A stretch of DNA of 18,069 nt from contig DATBFG010000090.1 of the NCBI GenBank assembly GCA_036558645.1, positions 1-18,069 of the forward strand. Reading direction: 5' to 3'. The notes below the pieces were generated by a model. The model saw only the letters and a list, made by a program, of their open reading frames with translations, searched no databases and was not told the origin of the DNA. This stretch comes from DATBFG01 sp036558645 (GTDB lineage: Bacteria; Acidobacteriota; Terriglobia; Terriglobales; Acidobacteriaceae). Position numbers and translations under genes: made by a program. The first letter of the stretch is position 1. Each line of letters opens with the position of its first letter. Below, one piece after another: positions 1-7,147 of the stretch.

Positions 1-52
1 GACCCGATGCACCAAAATTTGAGGCTAGAGCGGCAATGCTGCATACCGGGTC
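1..52. repeat. Imperfect inverted repeat over the 3' end of the acyl-CoA synthetase gene
   Basis: GACCCGATGCA at 1-11 is matched by the reverse complement of 40-52 (TGCATACCGGGTC), with two extra bases in the right arm and a loop of about 28 bases. The arms straddle the stop codon at 25-27 of the minus-strand gene. It could be a transcript-end hairpin, but there is no U-run inside the window and the sequence beyond position 1 is not visible. Confidence 0.25.
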
Positions 53-2742
53 TCCGGCTCCGTTCCGTCGCTGAACGTGAAGCCAAGGTTTCTGAACAGT
101 CGTTCGATCGGTTGATTTTCCGCGAGAAAGGACGCCGTTAACAGTTCCAGCCCTTCATCCTTGGCGAAGTCGATCAAGCGCTGGACCAAGGCGCCGCCGA
201 TTCCCCGCTTCTGAAAAGCGTCGCTCACCAGCACCGCGATTTCTGCCTCATTCTTCCCTGGTATCTTAATCAACCTGCCGACGCCGACAATTTCGCCGGA
301 CTCCCCTGGGCGCTTCGGGCGCTCGGCGACCAAGGCCATTTGCCGGTCGTAATCAAGAAAGCACATTCGAGTGAGCCGCTCGTGCCGGACGCGACTTTCC
401 AGATTCATCAGGAAAAAGTAGCGCCGGTAGACGCTTTCATCCGACAGGGTGGCGTGGAACCGGACAAACTCCGGCTCGTCCTCCGGCCGAATCGGACGGA
501 TATGGAGCACCGTCCCGTCCTTCAGCATGGCTTGCCCCACATATTTCAAAGGATACGGACGGATCGCCGGTTTTGGGATCTCCGACGGATCTGTCTCCGC
601 CGCATGAAGAACCACGCGCGCATCGAGAGCTAGCAATGTTTCCGAAGAAGCAAGCAGGGGGTTGATGTCGATTTCTCGGATCCAACGCTGTTCCAGGATA
701 AGCTGGCTGAACCGGACAAGAAGGCGTTCCAGTGCTTCTATGGCTACAGCTTTGCGGCCGCGCACTCCTCGGAGGGCCGTGAAGATCCGCGTTTGTTCCA
801 TGAAACGCCGCGCCAGCGTGGTGTTGAGGGGCGGCAGCGCAAGAGCCCGATCTTGGAACACTTCTACAAGTTGCCCCCCAGTACCAAACAAAAGCACCGG
901 GCCGAACTGCGCGTCCGTGCTCGAACCGAGGATAAGTTCGTAGCCTTCGGCGGGCGCCATTCGTTGGACCGTCACGCCATTGAAGTGCTGTGCGCCAAGC
1001 TTGTCCGTAACCGCACTTTGGATCTCACGGTATGAAGCACGAACGCTCGATGCGTCTTGGAGGGAGAGTTTCACACCACCGACATCGGTTTTGTGCGTCA
1101 CGGTAAAAGAATGCAGCTTGAGCACTACTGGATAGCCAAGAGATTCCGCAGCTCGAACCGCATCGTCTTCCGAGACGGCGAGGTGCGTTGCAACGGCCGG
1201 AATTCCGTACAATGCAAGCAGTTGTTTTGACTCAAATTCGGTCAGCAGTGTGCGTTCGTTCTGGCGCGCGCTGTCGATGAGCTGCCTTGCAGAATCTATT
1301 GCGTTCAGGTTTTCATCTGTAATCGCCGGTGTTTCATAAAGCGCCCGCAGATTGTAGCTGTAGCGCCACATATAGTGGAAGGCGCGGACGGCTGCATCCG
1401 GGAACGGAAACGTCGGGATCCCCGCCTCGTTCAGGACAACCTCTCCCTCGCTGGCCTTCTCGCCGCCCATCCAACTGGCCAGAACAGGCTTGTTTTTCAA
1501 AGATGCAAACGGCACTAGCTTTTTAGCGATTTCGACGGGATCGCTCATGGCTTGTGGTGTCATGATGACGAGCACACCGTCTGTATTAGGATCGGTTGCG
1601 GCTATCTTGACGGCTTGCTCGTAGCGATCTGGCCCCGCGTCCCCGATGATGTCGATCGGATTCGCGTGACTCCAGTGCGGTGGCAGCACTTGATTCAACC
1701 TATCGATTGTTTCTGCAGCTAAACCCGAAGGCTCCGCACCGAGATCGACCAGGGCATCAGTAGCCAAAACGCCAGGGCCTCCGGCATTGGTAAGTATCGT
1801 GAGGCGCGGACCGGCAGGCCGTGGTTGACGCGCAAGAACTTCAGTCATTTGAAAAATGTCGCCGAGTTCATCGATGCGGAGAACTCCGATCCGGCGAAAA
1901 GCGGCATCCAATACCGCATCGCTTCCCGCCAGCGAACCGGTATGCGAAGCCGCAGCCTTCGCTGCCAATTCCGTCCTGCCGGCTTTGATTACGAGGATCG
2001 GCTTGTTCAACGCGACTTCGCGCGCCGCCGACAAGAAGGATCTGGCGTCTCCGAGGGACTCCATATAAATGACGATGCTTCGCGTATGGGAGTCGCTGCC
2101 AAGGTAATCGATCAGGGCATCCCATCCGACGTCGAGCATCGATCCGACGGAGACGACTGCGCTAAAGCCTACCTTTTCGCGAACGCTCCAATCCAGCAAC
2201 GCGGAGCAGATGGCTCCGCTTTGACTGATGAGGGCTACCGTGCCCGGCTGCGCCATGGCCGGAGCAAACGTGGCATTCAATCCGGTAACCGGACACATCA
2301 CCCCGAGGCAATTGGGACCAATCACCCGGATACCTTTTGCTCGCACGGCTTCCAATGTTTTCCGTTCTAACTCCAACCCACGAGGGCCAGTTTCGCGAAA
2401 GCCTGCAGAAATAATCACAGCTCCCGCTACGCCGGCATCAGCACATTCGCGCATCACCTGGGGTACAGATTCTGCAGGTGTCACAACGACAGCCAGATCG
2501 ATACGCTCGGGAACTGCGGAAACTGAGGGATGAGCCCGGATTCCCAGCACAGCGGCCCGCTTCGGATTCACCGGATAAACCGTTCCGCCAAATGGGCTGC
2601 TGATCAAGTTCCAGAGAATTGCGCGGCCTACATGTCCGGCTTTCTCCGTGGCACCGATCACTGCGACAGATTTCGGTTTGAAGAAGATGTCGAGCACGTT
2701 CCCATTGCGCGACTCCGCAGCGCAAGCCCGAGGACGGCTCAT
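25..2742 (-). CDS. Acyl-CoA synthetase (ADP-forming) fused to GNAT acetyltransferase, Pat/PatZ-like
   Basis: 905 residues, last gene of the stress operon. Domains in order: CoA-binding Rossmann domain (about 18-145, with KSVAVIGA), succinyl-CoA-ligase-like domains (about 145-460), ATP-grasp domain (about 500-715, ending IDINPLL) and a C-terminal GNAT domain (about 745-905) with the acetyl-CoA loop QKRGIGGALV at 844-853. This order is that of bacterial protein lysine acetyltransferases such as Salmonella Pat and E. coli PatZ. Unlike PatZ as I recall it, this protein keeps the SHTGS motif (His267) that carries the phosphohistidine in true ADP-forming acetyl-CoA synthetases, so the synthetase half may be active. 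The ATG overlaps the preceding USP stop as ATGA, implying translational coupling. The first 15 residues are poorly conserved in type, so a start near Val16 is possible. Its position after several USPs suggests they are acetylation targets (inference). Confidence 0.9.
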   Translation of the reverse strand: MSRPRACAAESRNGNVLDIFFKPKSVAVIGATEKAGHVGRAILWNLISSPFGGTVYPVNPKRAAVLGIRAHPSVSAVPERIDLAVVVTPAESVPQVMRECADAGVAGAVIISAGFRETGPRGLELERKTLEAVRAKGIRVIGPNCLGVMCPVTGLNATFAPAMAQPGTVALISQSGAICSALLDWSVREKVGFSAVVSVGSMLDVGWDALIDYLGSDSHTRSIVIYMESLGDARSFLSAAREVALNKPILVIKAGRTELAAKAAASHTGSLAGSDAVLDAAFRRIGVLRIDELGDIFQMTEVLARQPRPAGPRLTILTNAGGPGVLATDALVDLGAEPSGLAAETIDRLNQVLPPHWSHANPIDIIGDAGPDRYEQAVKIAATDPNTDGVLVIMTPQAMSDPVEIAKKLVPFASLKNKPVLASWMGGEKASEGEVVLNEAGIPTFPFPDAAVRAFHYMWRYSYNLRALYETPAITDENLNAIDSARQLIDSARQNERTLLTEFESKQLLALYGIPAVATHLAVSEDDAVRAAESLGYPVVLKLHSFTVTHKTDVGGVKLSLQDASSVRASYREIQSAVTDKLGAQHFNGVTVQRMAPAEGYELILGSSTDAQFGPVLLFGTGGQLVEVFQDRALALPPLNTTLARRFMEQTRIFTALRGVRGRKAVAIEALERLLVRFSQLILEQRWIREIDINPLLASSETLLALDARVVLHAAETDPSEIPKPAIRPYPLKYVGQAMLKDGTVLHIRPIRPEDEPEFVRFHATLSDESVYRRYFFLMNLESRVRHERLTRMCFLDYDRQMALVAERPKRPGESGEIVGVGRLIKIPGKNEAEIAVLVSDAFQKRGIGGALVQRLIDFAKDEGLELLTASFLAENQPIERLFRNLGFTFSDGTEPETRYAALPL

Positions 2743-3611
2743 ACGCTTAAGACCGCACAGTCCGCCTGCCGAATGATCGCGTACGCATTCGTTCTCAATC
2801 GCCCCCCACCGCCAACGTGAGCTCCGCGTCCGACAACCAGCAGGTCAGCACCGATGGAATGTGCGAAAGAACACACCGCGCGGGGAACGTCGCCTTCCTG
2901 AATACAGATACTCACGCCCTTAATGCCCGCCTCCCTTTGAAGTTTCTCGACATCCTTACGCGCTATCTCTTCCCATTCCTGTTTTAGCCTGGAAGTAAAA
3001 GTCACGTACAGGCCAGGGCTTATCGACGGTATCACGTGAACGAGACTGAGCCTGGCCCCGAAGTCCTGGGCAAGACGGAATGCCCATGCCAGGGTATCCG
3101 CGCTGCGCGGACCCAGGTCGATCGCGCAAACGACATGAGACAACTTTCCCTCTGCCAACGACACCGGCGCCTCCGCTTGCGTGCCCGTCAACACAGGGCA
3201 ACGAACGTCGTCCAACACTTTGGCAGTGATCGATCCAATTAAGTAACGCCGTAGGACACCATATCCGTGCGTGGGAATAACCACGAGGTGCACGTCTTCC
3301 GTGCGTGTGAAAGCGGCAATTTGTGTTTCGGGATCACCTTCATATACCAGTCGGCGTACGGAAAGGTCCATAAGCTCCGACACCGCAAAGCGTTCGAGCT
3401 GCTCTGATTTTTCCTTGAAGACCCACTGTGGAACAGGTACGAGCACGGGAGCGGAAAGTCCTGTCTCGGGGATAGCGTAAACGGGGTTCACCACATGAAG
3501 AAGAGTGACGTCGGCCCTGTAGTGTCCGGCAATCGTCCTCACATAGGGCATCATGGCAAGGCAACGCTCAGAGAAATCAACCGGGACGAGGATATGAGAA
3601 ATGGGAGGCAT
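2739..3611 (-). CDS. Tandem-domain universal stress protein (UspA family), copy A
   Basis: 290 residues holding two UspA domains (about 4-142 and 157-290). Each half starts with a typical beta strand (ISHILVPVDFS; LSHVVCAIDL). The first half carries the nucleotide-binding pattern, with T114-H115-G116, nine residues, then G126-S127, although Pro113 replaces the usual first Gly. The second half has GRLRTNAYAIIR where the GS should be, so it probably binds ATP poorly or not at all. It is clearly a tandem duplicate of the next upstream USP (3682-4593): they share long blocks such as PTHGYGVLRRYLIGS and EGD near residue 240. The ATG at 3611 has no good Shine-Dalgarno sequence. The stop overlaps the start of the acyl-CoA synthetase gene. 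USPs of this kind act in the cytoplasm in dormancy, redox or energy stress; the exact role of this one cannot be read from sequence. Confidence 0.93.
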   Translation of the reverse strand: MPPISHILVPVDFSERCLAMMPYVRTIAGHYRADVTLLHVVNPVYAIPETGLSAPVLVPVPQWVFKEKSEQLERFAVSELMDLSVRRLVYEGDPETQIAAFTRTEDVHLVVIPTHGYGVLRRYLIGSITAKVLDDVRCPVLTGTQAEAPVSLAEGKLSHVVCAIDLGPRSADTLAWAFRLAQDFGARLSLVHVIPSISPGLYVTFTSRLKQEWEEIARKDVEKLQREAGIKGVSICIQEGDVPRAVCSFAHSIGADLLVVGRGAHVGGGGRLRTNAYAIIRQADCAVLSV

Positions 3612-3624
3612 TTACCGGCGATAT

Positions 3625-3640
3625 TGCAATTCCGAAGCCA
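3625..3640 (-). promoter_or_regulatory. Possible sigma-54-type -24/-12 element before USP copy A
   Basis: The minus strand reads TGGCTT-CGGAA-TTGCA, which keeps the invariant GG-N10-GC spacing and a perfect -12 half. The predicted transcription start is about 3614, only about 3 bases before the ATG, so a transcript from it would be almost leaderless. The same arrangement is kept in front of copy B, which may mean function or merely shared ancestry. Confidence 0.35.
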
Positions 3641-3681
3641 ACGGGTCAAGAATAACCCTGCCAGCTAGCAGCGTCTTCCGG

Positions 3682-4593
3682 TTATACGCTCAGCACTGGG
3701 CAGGCAGCTTGCCGGATGATAGCGTAGGCATTCGTTCTCAATCGTCCGATTTCGTGATCCGAAGCGCTACGTCCAATGACCAGCAGGTCCGCTCCGATGG
3801 ACTGCGCGAAAGAGCACACTTCTCGCGCAACATCACCTTCGCGGATGCGGACTTCCACACTCGCAGCGCCGGCCTGTTTTTGTACCTTCTCGACATCCTT
3901 CCGCGCCATTTCCTCCGACTCGAGCCTTACCTTCGAAGAAAGCGAGGCATGGAGGCCAGGAGTTACGGAAGGTACCACGTGAACAATGCTGAGCCTGGCC
4001 CGCAGATCGTGTGCAAACCTCGATGCCCAAGCGAGTGTGTCCCGGCTGTGGGACCGCAAGTCCACCGCGCAGACAATAACAGACAACCTTTTGCGCCTGA
4101 GAGGCACCTGTTCTTCCAAGTGCACGCCGGTCAATACCGGACAAGAAACGTCGTGCAGCACCTTCGAAGTGACCGAGCCAATTAAATAGCGCCGGAGAAC
4201 GCCATACCCGTGCGTTGGCATGACAATCAGTTGCACGTCCTCCGACTGGACGAAAGCGGCGATTTGCGTTTCAGGATCGCCGTCATACACCAAGCAACGC
4301 ACCGGGAGATTTTGAAGCTCGCAGGCAGCAAATCCCTCCAGTTGTTTCACTCTTTCGGTCAGGATCCACTGCGGAACGCGCAAGGGCTTGGAAACCTGTA
4401 TTTCAGGGACTACATCGGTGTGGCCTTCGCAGAGGCGGCGGTGTATTTGTTGTATGACATAAACCGGATCCACCACATGAAAAAGAATCACTTCGGCCCC
4501 ATATAGTTCGGCGATCAGCCTCACATAGGGCATCATTCCAAGGCAGCGATCTGAGAAATCAACCGGGGCAAGGATGCGGGAAATAGGAACCAT
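3682..4593 (-). CDS. Tandem-domain universal stress protein (UspA family), copy B
   Basis: 303 residues when started at the ATG at 4593 (MVPISRILAPVDFS), which matches the start of every other USP here. An in-frame ATG at 4665 would add 24 residues unlike any USP N-terminus and would overlap the upstream phosphoglycerate mutase gene, so I reject it. It has two UspA domains. The first carries T127-H128-G129 and then G139-S140 after nine residues; the second has the degenerate GRLRTNAYAIIR. It differs from copy A mainly by an insertion of about 14 residues near 48-66 (HRRLCEGHTD region). The shared sequence continues a little upstream of both genes (GGAATTGCA), so the duplication probably included the 5' flank. 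Gaps are 43 bases to the mutase gene and 70 bases to copy A. Confidence 0.92.
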   Translation of the reverse strand: MVPISRILAPVDFSDRCLGMMPYVRLIAELYGAEVILFHVVDPVYVIQQIHRRLCEGHTDVVPEIQVSKPLRVPQWILTERVKQLEGFAACELQNLPVRCLVYDGDPETQIAAFVQSEDVQLIVMPTHGYGVLRRYLIGSVTSKVLHDVSCPVLTGVHLEEQVPLRRKRLSVIVCAVDLRSHSRDTLAWASRFAHDLRARLSIVHVVPSVTPGLHASLSSKVRLESEEMARKDVEKVQKQAGAASVEVRIREGDVAREVCSFAQSIGADLLVIGRSASDHEIGRLRTNAYAIIRQAACPVLSV

Positions 4594-4604
4594 ATCAATC
4601 GCTC

Positions 4605-4620
4605 TGCAATTCCTCAACCG
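4605..4620 (-). promoter_or_regulatory. Possible sigma-54-type -24/-12 element before USP copy B
   Basis: The minus strand reads CGGTTG-AGGAA-TTGCA. GG-N10-GC spacing and the -12 box TTGCA are kept, but the -24 box is poor. The predicted start (about 4594) falls immediately before the ATG at 4593. It is a weak candidate by itself; the interest lies in the parallel with the element before copy A. Confidence 0.28.
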
Positions 4621-4636
4621 GGCATCAGTGTTCCCT

Positions 4637-5425
4637 TTAGTACCCGTGTGATTCTGGACCGGCAACGGGTTGGCTCAGCCCAGTTTCTCGGTCTGCGTGG
4701 CTATTCCCACAATCGGTGGGCCGCATCGTTTCCGCTCCCTCAAGGTAGTAGCTGCCAATTCTGTTCAGGTCGGGACCAAGCTCGTAAATAAGAGGCACAC
4801 CACAAGGAACCTCCACATCGGCGATGTCGTTGTCAGAAATTCCGTCCAGGTACTTCACCAGGGCTCGGAGGTTGTTTCCGTGTGCTACCACCAAGACTTT
4901 TTCGTGGCGCCGTAAGGCAGGAGCGATGGAGTGCTGCCAGCACGGCCAGAGCCGCGATGCCGTGTCCTTCAGACTTTCGCCCAACGGCAGTGCAGCGGGG
5001 CAGATGTGTCGGTAACGAGGATCACGGCCTGGATAGCCCCGGTCGTCGTTCGCAATTTGGGGCGGTCGTACATCGTAGCTGCGCCGCCAAAGCTTTACTT
5101 GGCCTGCACCAAACTTTGCTGCTGTCTCTGCTTTGTTCAGCCCTTGCAGCGCACCGTAGTGTCGTTCATTCAATCGCCAACAGGCATGAGTTGGAATCCA
5201 CATGAGGTCTATCTCATCCAGTACGATCCAAAGGGTCCGAATCGCGCGCTTCAGAACTGAGGTATAGGCGACATCAAACCTGAGCCCGTGACGGTGAAGG
5301 ATCCGGCCGGCTTCCTCTGCCTGCCCACGACCTTTCAAAGAAAGATCGACGTCGACCCAACCGGTAAACCGGTTCTCTTGATTCCAAGTGCTTTCCCCGT
5401 GCCGTAATAACACCAGTGTTGGCAT
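4637..5425 (-). CDS. gpmA: 2,3-bisphosphoglycerate-dependent phosphoglycerate mutase
   Basis: 262 residues. It interconverts 3- and 2-phosphoglycerate in glycolysis and gluconeogenesis. The histidine phosphatase motif LLRHGES (phosphohistidine His9) opens the protein, followed by NRFTGWVDVDLS, TSVLKRAIRT, LNERHYGALQGLNK (Glu87) and AHGNNLRAL (His182), all hallmarks of the cofactor-dependent enzyme. I chose the ATG at 5425 because the protein then starts MPTLVLLRHG and begins 8 bases after the USP stop at 5434. The open frame runs upstream to 5665, but that extension is antisense-like sequence inside the USP frame. The last 20 or so residues (after about 240) are a non-conserved tail. A glycolytic enzyme embedded in a USP/Hsp20 operon suggests carbon flux being kept up under energy stress. 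Confidence 0.93.
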   Translation of the reverse strand: MPTLVLLRHGESTWNQENRFTGWVDVDLSLKGRGQAEEAGRILHRHGLRFDVAYTSVLKRAIRTLWIVLDEIDLMWIPTHACWRLNERHYGALQGLNKAETAAKFGAGQVKLWRRSYDVRPPQIANDDRGYPGRDPRYRHICPAALPLGESLKDTASRLWPCWQHSIAPALRRHEKVLVVAHGNNLRALVKYLDGISDNDIADVEVPCGVPLIYELGPDLNRIGSYYLEGAETMRPTDCGNSHADRETGLSQPVAGPESHGY

Positions 5426-5433
5426 GTGGAGCC

Positions 5434-6306
5434 TTAGACGCTCAACACGGAGCATGGCGATTCGCGAATGATCGCCCCAACATTTGTACGAAGACGCCCC
5501 AAATGACTTGGGAGATGCCCACGGCCGATTACGACAAGATCTGCACGACCATGCACCGCTGCCTCGCGCAGAACAGACGACACACTTCCGCTTAGAACGC
5601 AAGCTTCCCATTGAGTCCCCGCCTGCACCTGACACTTGGTAATCTGTTCTCTCGCTGTATCGCACAAAAACCGCTTGAGGCCTGAATCGATATTGCTTCC
5701 TGGCTTGGCTTCTGGTGCGGCGATCGCATGGACCAAGCGGACTACTGCGCCATAATTTGCAGCCACATCGGAAGCCGCCTGTATCACGCGGACCGGCTCC
5801 GAATAAAGATCGATACCGCAGATGATTGTGTGAATCTCATTTACCGTGCTGGGTAGAAGCGTCTCAGAATGGACGGTAGTCCAGACTGCGCAGGCGCAAT
5901 CATGCAGAATCTTCGCCGTCACGGAACCTAGCAAGAGCCAGCGAAATGTTCCCAGTCCGTGCGTCGGCATAACGATGAGATCGATTTCATTCCGTTCAGA
6001 GTACCTGGTGATCGTCTCGGCGGCGTCCCCGATTTCCAGAGCTCTCGTCACCCTTAGGTCGTCAAATACGCCTGGTGCAAACTCCGCAAGTTCTGACTCT
6101 CGCTGCCGGCGGACCAAATCTTCATAAGACTGGAAGAGATCATGTCGAAGCAGCGGCACGGTCGGAGACACCAGAGACACATCCAACGCGTGCAGCAGGA
6201 TTACGTCACTGTGGAACTTACGCGCAATCCCAGCAACATAGGGGGCGGTTTGTCTCGAGCGCTCCGAGAAATCGACGGGGAATAGAATCCGGTGAAAGTT
6301 CAGCAT
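5434..6306 (-). CDS. Tandem-domain universal stress protein (UspA family), copy C
   Basis: 290 residues, starting MLNFHRILFPVDFSERS at the ATG at 6306, 9 bases after the Hsp20 stop. It has two UspA domains (about 3-142 and 158-290). The first has T115-H116-G117, nine residues, then G127-S128, with Pro in place of the first Gly of the motif; the second ends GRLRTNVGAIIRESPCSVLSV and lacks GS. It is more distant from copies A and B than they are from each other, and shares CACAVWT-like sequence near 138-143 with the solitary USP at 7554-8510 (CSVWT), so those two may form a second subfamily. It lies second in the operon led by Hsp20. Confidence 0.92.
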   Translation of the reverse strand: MLNFHRILFPVDFSERSRQTAPYVAGIARKFHSDVILLHALDVSLVSPTVPLLRHDLFQSYEDLVRRQRESELAEFAPGVFDDLRVTRALEIGDAAETITRYSERNEIDLIVMPTHGLGTFRWLLLGSVTAKILHDCACAVWTTVHSETLLPSTVNEIHTIICGIDLYSEPVRVIQAASDVAANYGAVVRLVHAIAAPEAKPGSNIDSGLKRFLCDTAREQITKCQVQAGTQWEACVLSGSVSSVLREAAVHGRADLVVIGRGHLPSHLGRLRTNVGAIIRESPCSVLSV

Positions 6307-6315
6307 TTTCGGTCT

Positions 6316-6846
6316 TCAAGCGGCGGCAGTCTTCTTGGCGTCAGCAGTCTCTTTGCCCGGAGCCTCAATTTCAATTGACTGCGCTTTTCGAACAATCGGT
6401 ATTTTGATTTCCAAACGGTTGTGCTTCAACTCGGCGATAATGCCAGGAACATTGGCGCCGGCAGGAAGTGGCCACCAGTAAAAAAGGGCTGGCGACCCGT
6501 TTGTCGACTGCTTACCCCGAGCCGAGTACACCCCTTGTGGGTTGCTCTTCACGAACAGGCCATTTTGGAGGATGTAGATTCGGAGGTTCTGAGCCGCCAG
6601 GCCTGACAGAGATATAGAAAGGTTGTAGGTTCCCGGCTCCTGGGTCACTTCAAATTTCGCGGGGAAAAGAAGTTCTTCTTCCGCACGAAACCAGTCCTGC
6701 AGATCCGACCCATGCTCGCCGGTGCGCTCCTCAAATAATGCATATGCGCGGTGCCGGACCCGGTCGATCAGATCGTCGAATTGCTTCGTGAGGCCCGCCG
6801 CGACGTCGGATCTTGATCCGACGTCTTCTATCTTGATTGTTGACAT
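6316..6846 (-). CDS. Small heat shock protein (Hsp20/alpha-crystallin) with N-terminal DUF2934 segment
   Basis: 176 residues from the ATG at 6846. Residues about 28-60 match the DUF2934 pattern (RAYALFEERTGEHG, then DLQDWFRAEEEL). Residues about 62-152 form an alpha-crystallin-like beta domain (FEVTQEPGTYNLSISLSGL; NRLEIKIPIVRK at the end). The tail is Lys/Ala-rich. Hsp20 proteins are ATP-independent holdases. The frame stays open up to 6942, but I prefer 6846: GGAG sits 9 bases upstream, and the sigma-54-like promoter at 6886-6901 would fall inside the longer reading. It is the first gene of a six-gene minus-strand operon (Hsp20, USP, gpmA, USP, USP, acyl-CoA synthetase). The Hsp20 call is from fold-like pattern and length, not from a strong signature. 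Confidence 0.85.
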   Translation of the reverse strand: MSTIKIEDVGSRSDVAAGLTKQFDDLIDRVRHRAYALFEERTGEHGSDLQDWFRAEEELLFPAKFEVTQEPGTYNLSISLSGLAAQNLRIYILQNGLFVKSNPQGVYSARGKQSTNGSPALFYWWPLPAGANVPGIIAELKHNRLEIKIPIVRKAQSIEIEAPGKETADAKKTAAA

Positions 6847-6885
6847 GGTATCTGGCTCCGACGGTACATCCTTCTTAAGAGCAGC

Positions 6886-6901
6886 TGCAATCGTTCTGCC
6901 A
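6886..6901 (-). promoter_or_regulatory. Sigma-54-type promoter of the Hsp20-USP-gpmA-USP-USP-acyl-CoA synthetase operon
   Basis: The minus strand reads TGGCAG-AACGA-TTGCA. Against the sigma-54 consensus TGGCAC-N5-TTGCA, only one base differs; GG and GC are at the required 10-base separation. The predicted start is about 6875, giving a leader of about 29 bases with GGAG correctly placed before the ATG at 6846. This is the best promoter candidate in the window. Confidence 0.65.
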
Positions 6902-6992
6902 CAGGAAGAGCGACGATTCGCGGACTTGAGCTTGCTGAGCATGCGCCCTGCGCGAAATGACGTAGGTAGGTTGCGCCGAAAGACCCATCTGA

Positions 6993-7015
6993 CGAAATCA
7001 GAGCTCTGTGTTTCG
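6993..7015. promoter_or_regulatory. Inverted repeat, possible activator (UAS) site upstream of the Hsp20 promoter
   Basis: CGAAA (6993-6997) and TTTCG (7011-7015) flank the perfect palindrome CAGAGCTCTG (6999-7008), with spacers of one and two bases. It lies about 120-140 bases upstream of the predicted sigma-54 start, the usual distance for an enhancer bound by an NtrC-family activator. Assignment to a regulator is inference. Confidence 0.35.
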
Positions 7016-7147
7016 CGATGCCACCATGCCTAATGTCGGCGACCGAGATGCAAGGTGTCATCGTGGCCGCTCGTGCGAGCAGGCAGTGAACTTGTTTCGT
7101 AATCTGACAGACGAGGTGAGTGCTGAAACCACGTAATCCCAACCGCA

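Larger units (their letters stand above)
6847..7147. other. Divergent intergenic region between Hsp20 and the kinase remnant
   Basis: About 300 bases with no supported gene. It contains the Hsp20 ribosome binding site, the sigma-54-like promoter at 6886-6901 and the inverted repeat at 6993-7015. The part from about 7016 to 7147 shows no clear feature; it may be eroded remains of the missing upstream part of the kinase gene. Confidence 0.6.

Noticed and set aside
1825..2370. 181-codon plus-strand frame opposite the acyl-CoA synthetase gene
   Set aside because: Antisense shadow of a strongly supported multi-domain gene; no motif of its own.
5426..5665. N-terminal extension of the phosphoglycerate mutase frame
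   Set aside because: Would overlap the upstream USP by over 200 bases; the family N-terminus is at MPTLVLLRHG (5425).
6847..6942. N-terminal extension of the Hsp20 frame
   Set aside because: Contains the predicted promoter and lacks the well-placed GGAG found before the ATG at 6846.
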